Shown piece after piece: positions 44,599-61,266 of a DNA stretch of 64,000 nucleotides (position 1 is its first letter; every line of letters starts with the position of its first letter). Position numbers and translations under genes: made by a program. The notes beneath the pieces were generated by a model that saw nothing but the letters and a program-made list of their open reading frames with translations, was not told where the DNA came from and searched no databases. Origin of the DNA: Paracoccus mutanolyticus (GTDB taxonomy: Bacteria > Pseudomonadota > Alphaproteobacteria > Rhodobacterales > Rhodobacteraceae); contig NZ_CP030239.1 in NCBI RefSeq assembly GCF_003285265.1, forward strand, positions 2,587,501 through 2,651,500. The letters run 5' to 3'.

Positions 44599-45384
44599 AT
44601 GAATCGCGTCCTTTCCAGACTGGTCGGGATCGGCGTCGCCTCGGCGGTGCTGGCGGCCTGCGCACCGGCCGAGCCGCCGGCGCGTGACGACGGCCGTCCC
44701 AAGGACAAGCCCCAGGCCCTGAACGTCGCCGTGCTGCACAGCGACGCCGGTGCGCCGGGCAAGAAGGTGCTGTCCCGTGCGCGCATCTCGACCAAGTCGG
44801 GGGACATCCTGATTCTCGAGCCCGACGGCTCGGTGTCCGAGGTGGCGCTGGACACCCCTGGCGGACGCGACGCCTTTGCCGTGTCGGAAGCGGACCTGGC
44901 GATGCTGAACGAGAACCTGGGCCTGGACCTGGGCGGGGTCGCGCCGATGGGGCCCGTGGGGCGCCGCGGACCCACCGCGCAGGAAAAGGCGCTGGCCGCG
45001 TTCAAGGCGCGGACCCAGCCGCTGCGGCTGAACCTGCCGCCGACCTTCGAAGCCAAGCCCGAGGATTTCCGCGGCGCCGCCGTGCGCAGCTATGACAGCA
45101 CCCTGCGGCGCGGGAACAGTCTGGTCGAAGTGACGGCAAATCTTAGCGGTGGGGTGGACGCCGGCACCGCCTTCGCCTATGCCACATGCGCGCTGGCCAC
45201 TTGGGCGGAAAGCAAGGGCGCGACCTATGCGCGCCACGTCCGTACGCTGAGCGACAAGCGCAATGGCAAGATGATCGTCGGCTCGGTCTTTACCCTTTCG
45301 GAAAAGAAGCCGATGGGGCTGACGGTGATGACAACGAAAGACACCTTGCAGGAGTGCAAGGCGCGCGGCATTCCCGCGGCGTGA
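44599..45384 (+). CDS. Lipoprotein of the nuo operon
   Basis: 261 residues. A lipobox at the N-terminus (MNRVLSRLVGIGVASAVLAA, then Cys 21), so a lipid-anchored periplasmic protein. A Pro/Lys linker is followed by a folded part: KKVLSRARISTKSGDILILE, LRLNLPPTFEAKPEDFRGAA, AFAYATCALATWAESKGATY, GSVFTLSEKKPMGLTVMTTK. No domain family recognised. Position between nuoG and nuoH is like one of the unidentified frames of the P. denitrificans operon. Confidence 0.75.
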   Translation: MNRVLSRLVGIGVASAVLAACAPAEPPARDDGRPKDKPQALNVAVLHSDAGAPGKKVLSRARISTKSGDILILEPDGSVSEVALDTPGGRDAFAVSEADLAMLNENLGLDLGGVAPMGPVGRRGPTAQEKALAAFKARTQPLRLNLPPTFEAKPEDFRGAAVRSYDSTLRRGNSLVEVTANLSGGVDAGTAFAYATCALATWAESKGATYARHVRTLSDKRNGKMIVGSVFTLSEKKPMGLTVMTTKDTLQECKARGIPAA

Positions 45385-45396
45385 CGGAAGGGATGA

Positions 45397-46440
<1,044 letters not shown>

Positions 46441-46442
46441 CC

Positions 46443-48522
<2,080 letters not shown>

Positions 48523-48528
48523 GACGGC

Positions 48529-52204
<3,676 letters not shown>

Positions 52205-52214
52205 GGGGGCAAGG

Positions 52215-53717
52215 ATGACCTCGCTCGATTTCTCGACCATTCTGCCCGAGGCGCTGCTGGCCCTTTACGCCCTGCTGGCGCTGCTGGCCGGGGCCTATCT
52301 GGGCAAGGACCGGCTGGCGTCCACGCTGCTCTGGGCGACGGTCGCGGCCTTTCTGATCGCCGCCGCGATGGTGGGGCTGGGGGGGCGCGACGACCTTGCG
52401 GCCTTCCACGGCATGTTCATCGACGACGGCTTCTCGCGCTTTGCCAAGGTGGTGATGCTGGTCGCGGCCAGCGCCGTCATGGCGATGAGCGCGGATTACA
52501 TGCAGCGCCGCAACATGCTGCGGTTCGAGTTTCCGATCATCGTGACGCTGTCGGTCATCGGCATGATGCTGATGGTGTCGGCGGGCGATCTGCTGACGCT
52601 TTACATGGGGCTGGAGCTGCAGTCGCTGGCGCTTTACGTCGTCGCCGCCATGCGCCGCGACTCGGTGCGCTCGTCCGAGGCGGGGCTGAAGTATTTCGTC
52701 CTCGGCTCGCTCAGCTCGGGCATCCTGCTTTACGGCGCCTCGCTGGTCTACGGCTTTGCCGGCACCACCAGCTTTGCCGGCATCATCACCACGCTCAGCG
52801 CCGGCCACCTGTCGCTGGGCGTGCTGTTCGGGCTGGTCTTCATGCTGGTCGGTCTGGCCTTCAAGGTCTCGGCCGTGCCCTTCCACATGTGGACGCCCGA
52901 CGTCTACGAAGGCTCGCCGACGCCCGTCACCGCCTTCTTTGCCACCGCGCCGAAGGTCGCGGCCATGGCGCTGATCGCGCGGCTGGTGTTCGACGCCTTC
53001 GGCCAGGCCGTCGGCGACTGGACCCAGATCATCGCGGCGCTTGCCGTCATGTCGATGTTCCTGGGCTCGATCGCCGGGATCGGGCAGACCAACGTCAAGC
53101 GCCTGATGGCCTATTCCTCGATCGCGCACATGGGATTCGCGCTGGTCGGGCTGGCCGCGGGTTCGGCGGTGGGCGTGCAGGCGATGCTGCTTTACATGAC
53201 CATCTATGCGGTGATGAACGTCGGCAGCTTTGCCTTCATCCTGTCGCTGGAACGCGACGGCGTGCCGGTCACGGACCTCGCCTCGCTGAACCGCTTCGCC
53301 TGGTCCGAGCCCACCAAGGCGTTGGCCGTGCTGGTGCTGATGTTCAGCCTGGCGGGCGTGCCGCCGACGCTTGGCTTCTTTGCCAAGTTCGGTGTGCTGA
53401 ACGCCGCAGTCGATGCTGGCCTGGGCTGGCTGGCGGTCGCGGGCGTCATCGCCTCGGTCATCGGGGCGTTCTATTACCTGCGGATCGTCTATTACATGTA
53501 CTTCGGTGCCGAAGGGCAGGGCGTCACCTCGCGCATGGGCGCGGTGCAGTACCTGGCGCTGATGGTGCCGGCCGCGGCCATGGTGCTGGGGGCGGTCAGC
53601 ATGTTCGGCGTCGATGCGGCGGCCGGACGCGCTGCGGAAACGCTGGTTGCGCCCGTGCTGGGCGATCAGCAGCCTGTTGCGCTGCCGCCGTCGGTCGAGC
53701 CCGTACCCGTTGAGTGA
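52215..53717 (+). CDS. nuoN: NADH-quinone oxidoreductase subunit N
   Basis: 500 residues, proton-pumping subunit (Nqo14), last structural gene of the operon. Motifs: [80 protein letters not shown]. Intact. Its end overlaps the birA start. Confidence 0.97.
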   Translation: MTSLDFSTILPEALLALYALLALLAGAYLGKDRLASTLLWATVAAFLIAAAMVGLGGRDDLAAFHGMFIDDGFSRFAKVVMLVAASAVMAMSADYMQRRNMLRFEFPIIVTLSVIGMMLMVSAGDLLTLYMGLELQSLALYVVAAMRRDSVRSSEAGLKYFVLGSLSSGILLYGASLVYGFAGTTSFAGIITTLSAGHLSLGVLFGLVFMLVGLAFKVSAVPFHMWTPDVYEGSPTPVTAFFATAPKVAAMALIARLVFDAFGQAVGDWTQIIAALAVMSMFLGSIAGIGQTNVKRLMAYSSIAHMGFALVGLAAGSAVGVQAMLLYMTIYAVMNVGSFAFILSLERDGVPVTDLASLNRFAWSEPTKALAVLVLMFSLAGVPPTLGFFAKFGVLNAAVDAGLGWLAVAGVIASVIGAFYYLRIVYYMYFGAEGQGVTSRMGAVQYLALMVPAAAMVLGAVSMFGVDAAAGRAAETLVAPVLGDQQPVALPPSVEPVPVE

Positions 53718-54466
53718 TCCCTGGCCCGAGGGCGTGGCCCGGCATGTCCTGGCCCGCACCGACAGCACCAATGCCGCGGGACTGCAACTGGCGCCGTCGC
53801 TGACCGGCCCGGCCTGGATCATGGCGCATGAACAGGTCGCGGGCCGGGGCCGGCGCGGGCGCGCCTGGGTCATGCCGGCGGGCAATTTCGCGGGCACGCT
53901 GGTCCTGCGTCCTGGCGGCGGACCGCAGGCGGCGGCGCAGCTTTCCTTTGTCGCCGCGCTGGCGTTGCATGATGCGCTGACCGACGCCTGCGGGCCGGCG
54001 GCGCGGCTGGCGATCAAATGGCCGAACGATGTCGCTGAACGGCGGCAAGGTTGCGGGCATCCTGCTGGAAAGCGCCGGCTCGGGCGGGCAGGTCACGGCC
54101 GTGGCGGTGGGCATCGGCGTGAACCTGGCCGCCGTTCCCGACACCGGCACGATCGAGCCCGGGGCCATCACCCCGGTTTCGGTCCTGGGCGAGACGGGGT
54201 TTCGCACCGCGCCCGAGGATTTCCTGGACCTGCTGGCCCCGGCCTTTGCCCGCTGGCTGGCGCAGCTTGAGACCTGGGGCTTCCCGCCGATCCGCAACGC
54301 CTGGCTGGCGCGCGCCGCCCGCCTGGGCGAGCCCATCGTCGCCCGCACCGGCAGGGCCCAGGCGCAGGGCATCTTCGAGGGTATCGACGACAGCGGCGCG
54401 CTGATCCTGAAAACCCCCGCCGGGCGCCAGGTGCTGCCCGCGGCGGACGTGTTCTTCGAGGGCTGA
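53710..54466 (+). CDS. birA: Biotin--[acetyl-CoA-carboxylase] ligase, one frameshift
   Basis: Attaches biotin to the carboxyl-carrier protein. A short BirA without the DNA-binding domain. TTG 53710 overlaps nuoN. Blocks: [34 protein letters not shown] (biotinyl-AMP loop), [29 protein letters not shown]. After an indel near 54036 it resumes [31 protein letters not shown], ending ADVFFEG. About 252 residues, the family norm. coaX follows after 1 nt. Essential gene, so the break is likely an error. Confidence 0.88.
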
Positions 54467-54467
54467 C

Positions 54468-55247
54468 ATGCTGCTTTGCATCGACACCGGCAACACCAAC
54501 ACCGTCTTTTCGGTCTGGGACGGGGCGCAGTTCCGGGCGCTCTGGCGCATCGCGACCGACCATCGCCGCACCGCGGACGAATATTTCGTCTGGCTGTCCA
54601 CGCTGATGTCGCTGCAAAAGCTGGACCTGCCGATCAGCGACTGCATCATCAGCTCGACCGTGCCGCGGGTCGTCTTCAACCTTCGGGTGCTCTGCAACCG
54701 CTATTTCGACACCCGCCCGCTGGTCGTGGGCAAGCCGGACTGCCTGCTGCCGACGGCACCGCGGGTGGACCAGGGCACGGTCGTCGGGCCCGACCGGCTG
54801 GTGAATACGGTCGGCGCCTTCGACCGGCACGGGCCGGACCTGATCGTGGTGGATTTCGGCACCGCCACCACCTTCGACGTGGTGGACACGGACGGGGCCT
54901 ATGTCGGCGGTGTCATCTCTCCGGGCGTGAACCTGTCGCTCGAGGCGCTGCACTCGGGCGCGGCCAGCCTGCCGCATGTCGACGTGACCATGCCGGGCAA
55001 GGTGATCGGCACCAACACCGTGGCCTGCATCCAGTCGGGCATCTTCTGGGGCTACATCGGCCTTGTGCAGGGCATCGTCGAAAAGATCCGCGAGGAACGG
55101 GGCCGCTCGATGAAGGTCATTGCCACCGGCGGGCTTGCCCCGCTATTCGATCAGGGGTCGGATCTGTTCGACGCGATCGATGACGACCTGACCATGCATG
55201 GTCTGCGTCTAATCCACGACTACAACAAGGAGATGGGCCATGGCTGA
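54468..55247 (+). CDS. coaX: Type III pantothenate kinase
   Basis: 259 residues, first step of coenzyme A synthesis (pantothenate phosphorylation). The N-terminal phosphate loop is MLLCIDTGNTNTVFSVWDG; DFGTATTFDVVD holds the catalytic Asp region, GVNLSLEALHSGAASLPHVD follows, and the C-terminal VIATGGLAPLF is seen. Intact. Overlaps rnj by 8 nt. Confidence 0.96.
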   Translation: MLLCIDTGNTNTVFSVWDGAQFRALWRIATDHRRTADEYFVWLSTLMSLQKLDLPISDCIISSTVPRVVFNLRVLCNRYFDTRPLVVGKPDCLLPTAPRVDQGTVVGPDRLVNTVGAFDRHGPDLIVVDFGTATTFDVVDTDGAYVGGVISPGVNLSLEALHSGAASLPHVDVTMPGKVIGTNTVACIQSGIFWGYIGLVQGIVEKIREERGRSMKVIATGGLAPLFDQGSDLFDAIDDDLTMHGLRLIHDYNKEMGHG

Positions 55248-56915
55248 GCGCCTGATTTATCTGCCGCTGGGCGGCGCGGGCGAAATCGGCATGAACGCCT
55301 ATGTCTATGGCTATGGCGAGCCGGGGCGCGAGCGGCTGATCGTCGTCGACCTGGGCGTGACCTTTGGCGACATGGACAGCGCGCCGGGGATCGACCTGAT
55401 CATGGCCGATGTCGCCTGGCTCGAGACCAACCGCGACCGGATCGAGGCGATCTTCATCACCCACGGGCACGAAGATCATGTCGGCGCCCTGGGCCTGTTG
55501 TGGCCCAAGCTGCAAAAGCCCGTGCATTGCCGCCGCTTCACCGGCGCGCTGGCCCGGCTGAAGCTCGAGGAGATGGGCCAGCCCGCCGACGCGCTGCACA
55601 TCCACGCCCCGCGCCCAGAGGTGGTGACCGCCGGTCCCTTCCAGGTGCAGTTCGTGCCGGTCAGCCATTCGATCCCGGAAAGCTCGGCCCTGATCATCGA
55701 TACGCCGGCGGGGCGGATCGTGCACACGGGCGATTTCAAGCTGGACGGCACGCCCGTGGTGGGCGAGGCCTTCGACCCCATCATGTGGCACGAGATTGCG
55801 AACGAAGGGCAGGGCATCAAGGTTCTGACCTGCGATTCCACGAACGTCTTCACCCCACACCCCGGCCGGTCCGAGGCGATCCTGGCCAATCCCCTGCTGG
55901 ATTTCGTGACCAGCCAGAAGCAGATGGTGGTGGCGACGACCTTTGCCAGCAACCTCGCCCGGCTCAAGACGCTGGCCGATGCCGGCATCGCCTCGGGGCG
56001 CAGGATCTGCCTTCTGGGGCGCGCCATGCGCCGCATGGTGACGGTGGCCATCGAAACCGGCATCCTGACCAGCTTTCCCCCGGTCATCAGCCCCGAGGAA
56101 GCGGCCGAGATGCCGCGCGACAAGGTGATGCTGATCGTGACCGGCAGCCAGGGCGAACGCCGCGCCGCCAGCGCGCAGCTTTCGCGCGGCCGCTACCTGG
56201 GCATCCAGCTGCGCGAGGGCGACAGCTTCCTGTTCTCGTCGCGCACCATCCCGGGCAACGAACGCGGCGTGATCCGTATCATGAACCAGCTTTCCGAACT
56301 GGGCGTGGACCTGTTCGATGCCGATGACGGCACCTATCACGTCTCGGGTCACGCGAACCGGCCCGACATCCAGGCGGTGCACGATCTGCTGAAGCCGCAG
56401 ATCGTGATCCCGATGCATGGCGAACACATGCACCTGCGCGAACATGCCAAGCTGGCCGAGGGCAAGGGCATCGCCGCCGCCGTTGCCACCAACGGCACCA
56501 TGCTGGACCTGTCCGGCGACAAGCCCCGCGTTGTGGACCAGATCGACACCGGCCGGCTGTATCTGGACGGCACCGTGCTGATCGGGGCGATGGACGGCAT
56601 CGTGCGCGACCGCATCCGCATGGCGCTGAACGGCAGGCCATGGTCTCGGTCATCGTGGACGAGGACGACGCGCCGCTTCCCGACGCCTGGGTCGAGCTTT
56701 CGGGCCTGCCCGAGACGGGGCGCGCCGGCGTCCCCCTGGCCCGCAGCATCGAGGCCGAACTGGCCGAGTTCCTGGAGCGCGCCGACGACCGCACCGTGCG
56801 CGACGACGACCGGCTGGAGGAGGCGATCCGCAAGATCACCCGCCAGGTCGCCATGGAGGAGATCGGCAAGAAACCCGAGGTCACCGTCATCATCTCGCGC
56901 CTCGCGGCGGAATGA
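55240..56915 (+). CDS. rnj: Ribonuclease J, one frameshift
   Basis: Metallo-beta-lactamase endo/5'-exoribonuclease involved in rRNA and mRNA maturation. The metal site is FITHGHEDHVGALGLLW (HxHxDH), with HTGDFKLDGTPVVGEAFDP and CDSTNVFTPHPGRSE. The beta-CASP region is FASNLARLKTLADAGIASGR, VTGSQGERRAASAQLSRG, HVSGHANRPD and IPMHGEHMHLREHAKLAEG. A base is lost near 56636 (RIRMALNG | AMVSVIVDEDDAPLPDAWVE). The C-terminal domain then runs intact to SRLAAE. Corrected length about 558 residues. Confidence 0.92.
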
Positions 56916-56927
56916 CTTGACCTCGCG

Positions 56928-56951
56928 GCGGGGGCCGGGCAAAGCCCCCGC
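56928..56951 (+). terminator. Hairpin directly before trmB
   Basis: GCGGGGGC / GCCCCCGC with an 8-base loop, ending at the base before the trmB ATG. No T run. It may attenuate or hide the trmB start; there is no separate ribosome site outside the stem. Confidence 0.4.
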
Positions 56952-57662
56952 ATGACCGAGAAGACCGAATTCGACCCCAACCCGCCGCGCCGCAACTTCT
57001 ATGGCCGGCGCCATGGCAAGACCCTGCGCCAGTCGCAAAAGGGCTATCTCTCCGAGGATCTCGGAGAACTGCGCCCGCGCGGCATCACGGTGCAGGAAAA
57101 CCCCGGCCGCACGCCTGTCGATCCCGCCACCATCTTCGGCGACGACCGGCCTGTGTGGCTGGAGGTCGGCTTCGGCGGGGGCGAGCACATGGTCCACATG
57201 GCCGCCCGCTATCCCGGCATCGGCATCATCGGCTGCGAGCCTTTCATCAACGGCGTGGCGATGCTTCTGGGCAAGATCCGCAACGCGGGCGTCAGCAATG
57301 TCAGCGTGCATCCGGGCGATGCGCGCGACCTGATGGACGTGCTGCCCGATGCCTCGATCAGCAAGGCGTTCCTGAACTATCCTGACCCCTGGCCCAAGGC
57401 GCGCCATCACCGCCGGCGGTTCGTCACGCCCGAACATCTGCTGCCGCTGGCGCGGGTGATGAAAACCGGGGCCGAGTTCCGCGTCGTCTCGGACATCCCC
57501 GACTATATCCGCCAGACGCTGGAGGAGGTGCCGCCCGCCGGCTTCGACCTGGTGGCCGAGGGGCCCGAGCCCTGGGAGGACTGGATCAGCACCCGCTATG
57601 AACAGAAGGCCCTGCGCGAGGGGCGGGCGCCGCATTACGTCACCTTCCGGCGCCGGGGCTGA
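56952..57662 (+). CDS. trmB: tRNA (guanine-N7-)-methyltransferase
   Basis: 236 residues. Makes m7G46 in tRNA using SAM. SAM site EVGFGGGEHMVHMAARYPG; INGVAMLLGKIRNAGVSN and FLNYPDPWPKARHHRRRFVT (the NYPDPWPK...HHRRR substrate/catalytic block) are complete. Intact frame; the ATG lies immediately after a hairpin. Confidence 0.96.
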   Translation: MTEKTEFDPNPPRRNFYGRRHGKTLRQSQKGYLSEDLGELRPRGITVQENPGRTPVDPATIFGDDRPVWLEVGFGGGEHMVHMAARYPGIGIIGCEPFINGVAMLLGKIRNAGVSNVSVHPGDARDLMDVLPDASISKAFLNYPDPWPKARHHRRRFVTPEHLLPLARVMKTGAEFRVVSDIPDYIRQTLEEVPPAGFDLVAEGPEPWEDWISTRYEQKALREGRAPHYVTFRRRG

Positions 57663-57731
57663 TCCGCCGCATTGCACCCGCGCCCCGTGACCGCTATCAC
57701 CGCTGCGCGACACGCATGAAGGGGGCCCGCC

Positions 57732-59168
57732 ATGTCACATTCCGCCGAACCGATGCCGATGACCGCGCGCCGCTCGGGCCCGCTTTCGGGCACGGCCAAT
57801 GTGCCGGGCGACAAGTCGATCAGCCACCGCGCGCTGATCCTGGGGGCGCTCTCGGTGGGCGAGACCCATATCACCGGCCTGCTGGAGGGCCAGGACGTGC
57901 TGGACACGGCGAAGGCGATGCAGGCCTTCGGCGCCACGGTCGAGCGGCTGGGAACCGGCGAATGGAAGGTCAACGGCGTCGGCGTCGGCGGCTTTGCCGA
58001 GCCCGAGGGCGTGATCGACTGCGGCAATTCGGGAACCGGCGTGCGCCTGATCATGGGCGCCATGGCGACGACGCCGATCTCTGCCACCTTCACCGGCGAC
58101 GCCAGCCTCTCGCGCCGCCCGATGGGCCGGGTCACCGATCCGCTGGAACTGTTCGGCGCCGAAATCACCGCGCGCGAAGGCAAGCGCCTGCCGGTGACGA
58201 TCCGGGGCGCCGCCGATCCCGTGCCGGTTCGCTACAAGACGCCGGTCGCCAGCGCGCAGATCAAGTCGGCGGTGCTGCTGGCCGGGCTGAACGCGCCGGG
58301 TGAAACCGTGGTGATCGAATCCGAGCCGACGCGCGACCATACCGAGCGGATGCTGGCGGGGTTCGGCGCCACCATCACGACCGAGGTGGCCGAGGAGGGC
58401 CGCGTCATCACCCTGACGGGTCGGCCCGAATTGAAACCCCAGCCGGTTGCCGTGCCGCGCGATCCCTCCAGCGCCGCCTTTCCCGTGGCGGCGGCGCTGA
58501 TCGTGCCGGGATCGGAAATCCGGGTGCCCGGCGTCAGCCGCAACCCGACCCGCGACGGGCTGTATGTGACGCTGCTGGAAATGGGCGCCGACATCACCTT
58601 CGAAAACCCGCGCGAGGAGGGGGGCGAGCCGGTCGCCGACCTGCTGGTGCGCCATTCCGCGCTGACGGGCGTGACCGTGCCCGCTGAACGCGCCGCCAGC
58701 ATGATCGACGAATTCCCGATCCTCTCGGTCGTCGCCTGCTTTGCCCAAGGGGCGACGGTGATGCAGGGCGTCCATGAGCTGCGGGTCAAGGAAAGCGACC
58801 GGATTGACGCGATGGCCGTGGGGCTGCGCGCGAACGGCGCGGTGGTCGACGACACCCCCGACACCATGACCGTCCACGGCCAGGGCGGCCTGCCGGGCGG
58901 AGCATCCTGCGCCACCCACCTGGACCACCGGATCGCGATGTCCTTCCTGGTGGCGGGGCTCGCCTCGGACCAGGCGATCGCGGTGGATGACGGCAGCCCG
59001 ATCGCCACGTCGTTCCCCGACTTCCTGCCGCTGATGCAGGGGCTGGGCGCGGTCAGATCGGCTAAACTCCGGGCGTCCGCACCCCGGCAGCTTTGTCCGC
59101 ATCGGCAAGTACCATCAGCGACGGCTGCAACCGCGGCGGATCAGCCCGTCCTACCCGCTTCGGGATAG
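57732..59168 (+). CDS. aroA: 5-enolpyruvylshikimate-3-phosphate synthase, altered end
   Basis: Sixth step of the shikimate pathway (shikimate-3-phosphate plus PEP). Blocks: [55 protein letters not shown] segment (RDPSSAAF), and [20 protein letters not shown]. The protein is normal to [11 protein letters not shown] (about residue 441). It then runs on as [20 protein letters not shown] and more, to 59168, overlapping prpE. Two bases fewer near 59052 would give LGA-QIG and a TAA at 59063-59065, matching the usual length (about 444-450). That is probably the true end. Confidence 0.93.
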   Translation: MSHSAEPMPMTARRSGPLSGTANVPGDKSISHRALILGALSVGETHITGLLEGQDVLDTAKAMQAFGATVERLGTGEWKVNGVGVGGFAEPEGVIDCGNSGTGVRLIMGAMATTPISATFTGDASLSRRPMGRVTDPLELFGAEITAREGKRLPVTIRGAADPVPVRYKTPVASAQIKSAVLLAGLNAPGETVVIESEPTRDHTERMLAGFGATITTEVAEEGRVITLTGRPELKPQPVAVPRDPSSAAFPVAAALIVPGSEIRVPGVSRNPTRDGLYVTLLEMGADITFENPREEGGEPVADLLVRHSALTGVTVPAERAASMIDEFPILSVVACFAQGATVMQGVHELRVKESDRIDAMAVGLRANGAVVDDTPDTMTVHGQGGLPGGASCATHLDHRIAMSFLVAGLASDQAIAVDDGSPIATSFPDFLPLMQGLGAVRSAKLRASAPRQLCPHRQVPSATAATAADQPVLPASG

Positions 59169-61043
59169 CCAAGCAATGTCAGCGCCTCGCGGATCTCATC
59201 CAGGACGGCCGGGTCCTCGATGGTGGCGGGGGTCTTGAAGGGTTCGGCGTCGGCGATCTTGCCCATGGTCGCGCGCAGGATCTTGCCCGAGCGGGTCTTG
59301 GGCAGGCGGTTCACGACACAGGCGGACTTGAACGCGGCGACCGGGCCGATGCGGTCGCGGACCAGGGCCACCACGTCGCGCACGATCTGGTCGTGCGGCG
59401 TCTCGACTCCGGCCTTCAGGCACAGAAAGCCCAGCGGCGCCTGCCCCTTGAGCCGGTCCGAAACGCCGATCACCGCGCATTCGGCGACGGCGGGATGGCT
59501 GGCCAGCACCTCCTCCATCGCGCCGGTGGACAGGCGGTGGCCGGCGACGTTGATGACGTCATCGGTGCGGGCCATGATATAGAGATAACCGTCCTCGTCG
59601 ACATAGCCCGCGTCGCCGGTTTCGTAATGGCCGGGGAAATGCTCGAGATAGCTCTTGCGAAACCGGTCCTCGGCGTTCCACAGCGTCGGCAGGGTGCCGG
59701 GCGGCAGCGGCAGCCGGATCGCGATGGCGCCCAGCGTGCCGGGCGGGACCGGATTGCCGCCCTCGTCCAGGCCTGCACGTCATAGCCCGGCACGGCACCG
59801 AGGGGCTGCCGGGCTTGGTCGGCAGCACCTCGATCCCGATGGGATTGGCCGCGATGGCCCAGCCGGTCTCGGTCTGCCACCAGTGGTCGACCACCGGCAC
59901 GCCCAGGTGCTTTTGCGCCCATTCCACGGTGTCGGGATCGGCGCGCTCGCCGGCCAGGAACAGCGCCTGCAGGTCGTGCAGCTTGTAGCGCTTGATCCAT
60001 TCGCCATTCGGGTCCTCGCGCCGGATGGCGCGCAGCGCGGTGGGCGCGGTGAAGAAGCTTTTGATCCGGTTGTTCTGGATCGTGCGCCAGAAGACGCCGG
60101 GATGGGGCGTGCCCACGGGCTTGCCCTCGAACACCACGGTGGTCGCGCCGGCGATCAGCGGACCATAGCAGATATAGCTGTGGCCCACGACCCAGCCCAC
60201 GTCGGACGCCGCCCAGAACCGGTCGCCGGCGCCGATGTTGTAGATGTTCGTCATCGACCATTGCAGCGCGACCAGGTGGCCGGCGGTGTGGCGCACCACC
60301 CCCTTGGGCTGGCCGGTCGTGCCCGAGGTGTAAAGGATATAGGCCGGATGGTTGCCCTCGACCGGGACGCAATCGGCGGGCTTCACGCCGTATTGAAAGC
60401 CGTGCCAGGCAAAGTCGCGGCCTTCGACCAACTTGGCGACCTCTTCCTCGCGCTGGAAGATGACGCAGAACTCGGGCTTGTGGGTGGCCTGGTCGATGGC
60501 GGCGTCCAGCAGGGGCTTGTAATGCACCACCCGGTTCGGCTCCAGCCCGCAGGAGGCCGCGATGATCGCCTTGGGCTGGCAATCGTCGATCCTGACGGCG
60601 AGTTCATGCGCCGCGAAGCCGCCGAACACGACCGAGTGGATGGCACCCAGCCGCGCGCAGGCCAGCATCGCCTCGAGCGCTTCGGGAATCATCGGCATGT
60701 AGATGATGACGCGGTCGCCCTTTTCCACGCCGCGCATGCGCAGCGCCCCGGCCAAGGTGGCCACGCGCTTTTGCAACTGGGCATAGGTGATGCCCTTGGT
60801 CGACAGCGTGACCGGGCTTTCGTGCATGATCGCGACCTGGTTGCCGCGCCCGGCCAGGACATGGCGGTCCACCGCGTTCCAGCAGGCGTTCACCATCCCG
60901 TCCGAAAACCATTCGTAGATCGGCGCGCGGTCGTCGAACAGCGCCTTCGACGGCTTTTCCACCCAGTCGATGGCCTCGGCGGCCTGCATCCAGAACCGCT
61001 CCGGATCGGCCTGCCAGTCGGCGTAAACCTCGCGATAGCCCAT
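59141..61043 (-). CDS. prpE: Propionate--CoA ligase, one or two frameshifts
   Basis: An acetyl/propionyl-CoA synthetase-type adenylating enzyme. ATG 61043 starts [20 protein letters not shown], typical of PrpE. AMP-binding core [20 protein letters not shown], then [20 protein letters not shown] and [13 protein letters not shown]. The frame breaks near 59775, within PGYDVQA(W). The middle reads in the next frame to [20 protein letters not shown], and the end carries the catalytic Lys region [18 protein letters not shown]. Total about 634 residues. Two TTTGCAAA palindromes lie upstream, fitting regulation by short-chain acyl-CoA. Its 3' end faces aroA. Confidence 0.92.
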
Positions 61044-61157
61044 GTGTCCCTCCCCCGTCAGACAGGACGATCTAGGGCCGGGCAGGGCGATCCCGCAAGG
61101 ATGTTAGCGGCAACCCAGGTCAGGATTATGCAGAAGGTTCCGGGCCTTGGGGCGAAG

Positions 61158-61217
61158 TTTTGCAAACAGGCGCCGCTTTGGCGACAGCCGCCGGGGCCGG
61201 ATGCTGCTTTTGCAAAA
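61158..61217 (-). promoter_or_regulatory. Two TTTGCAAA palindromes upstream of prpE
   Basis: TTTTGCAAA at 61158-61166 and TTTTGCAAAA at 61208-61217, centres 50 bp apart, 115-175 bp upstream of the prpE start, in the 223-nt gap to maeB. TTTGCAAA is the half-site described for the ScfR/RamB-type short-chain acyl-CoA regulators (PccR of Rhodobacter). The known PccR arrangement has closer spacing, so the match is partial. Confidence 0.5.
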
Positions 61218-61266
61218 TGGAATGCCGCGGCGCGGCGGAAGGTCCCGCCGCGCCATGGCCGATTCG

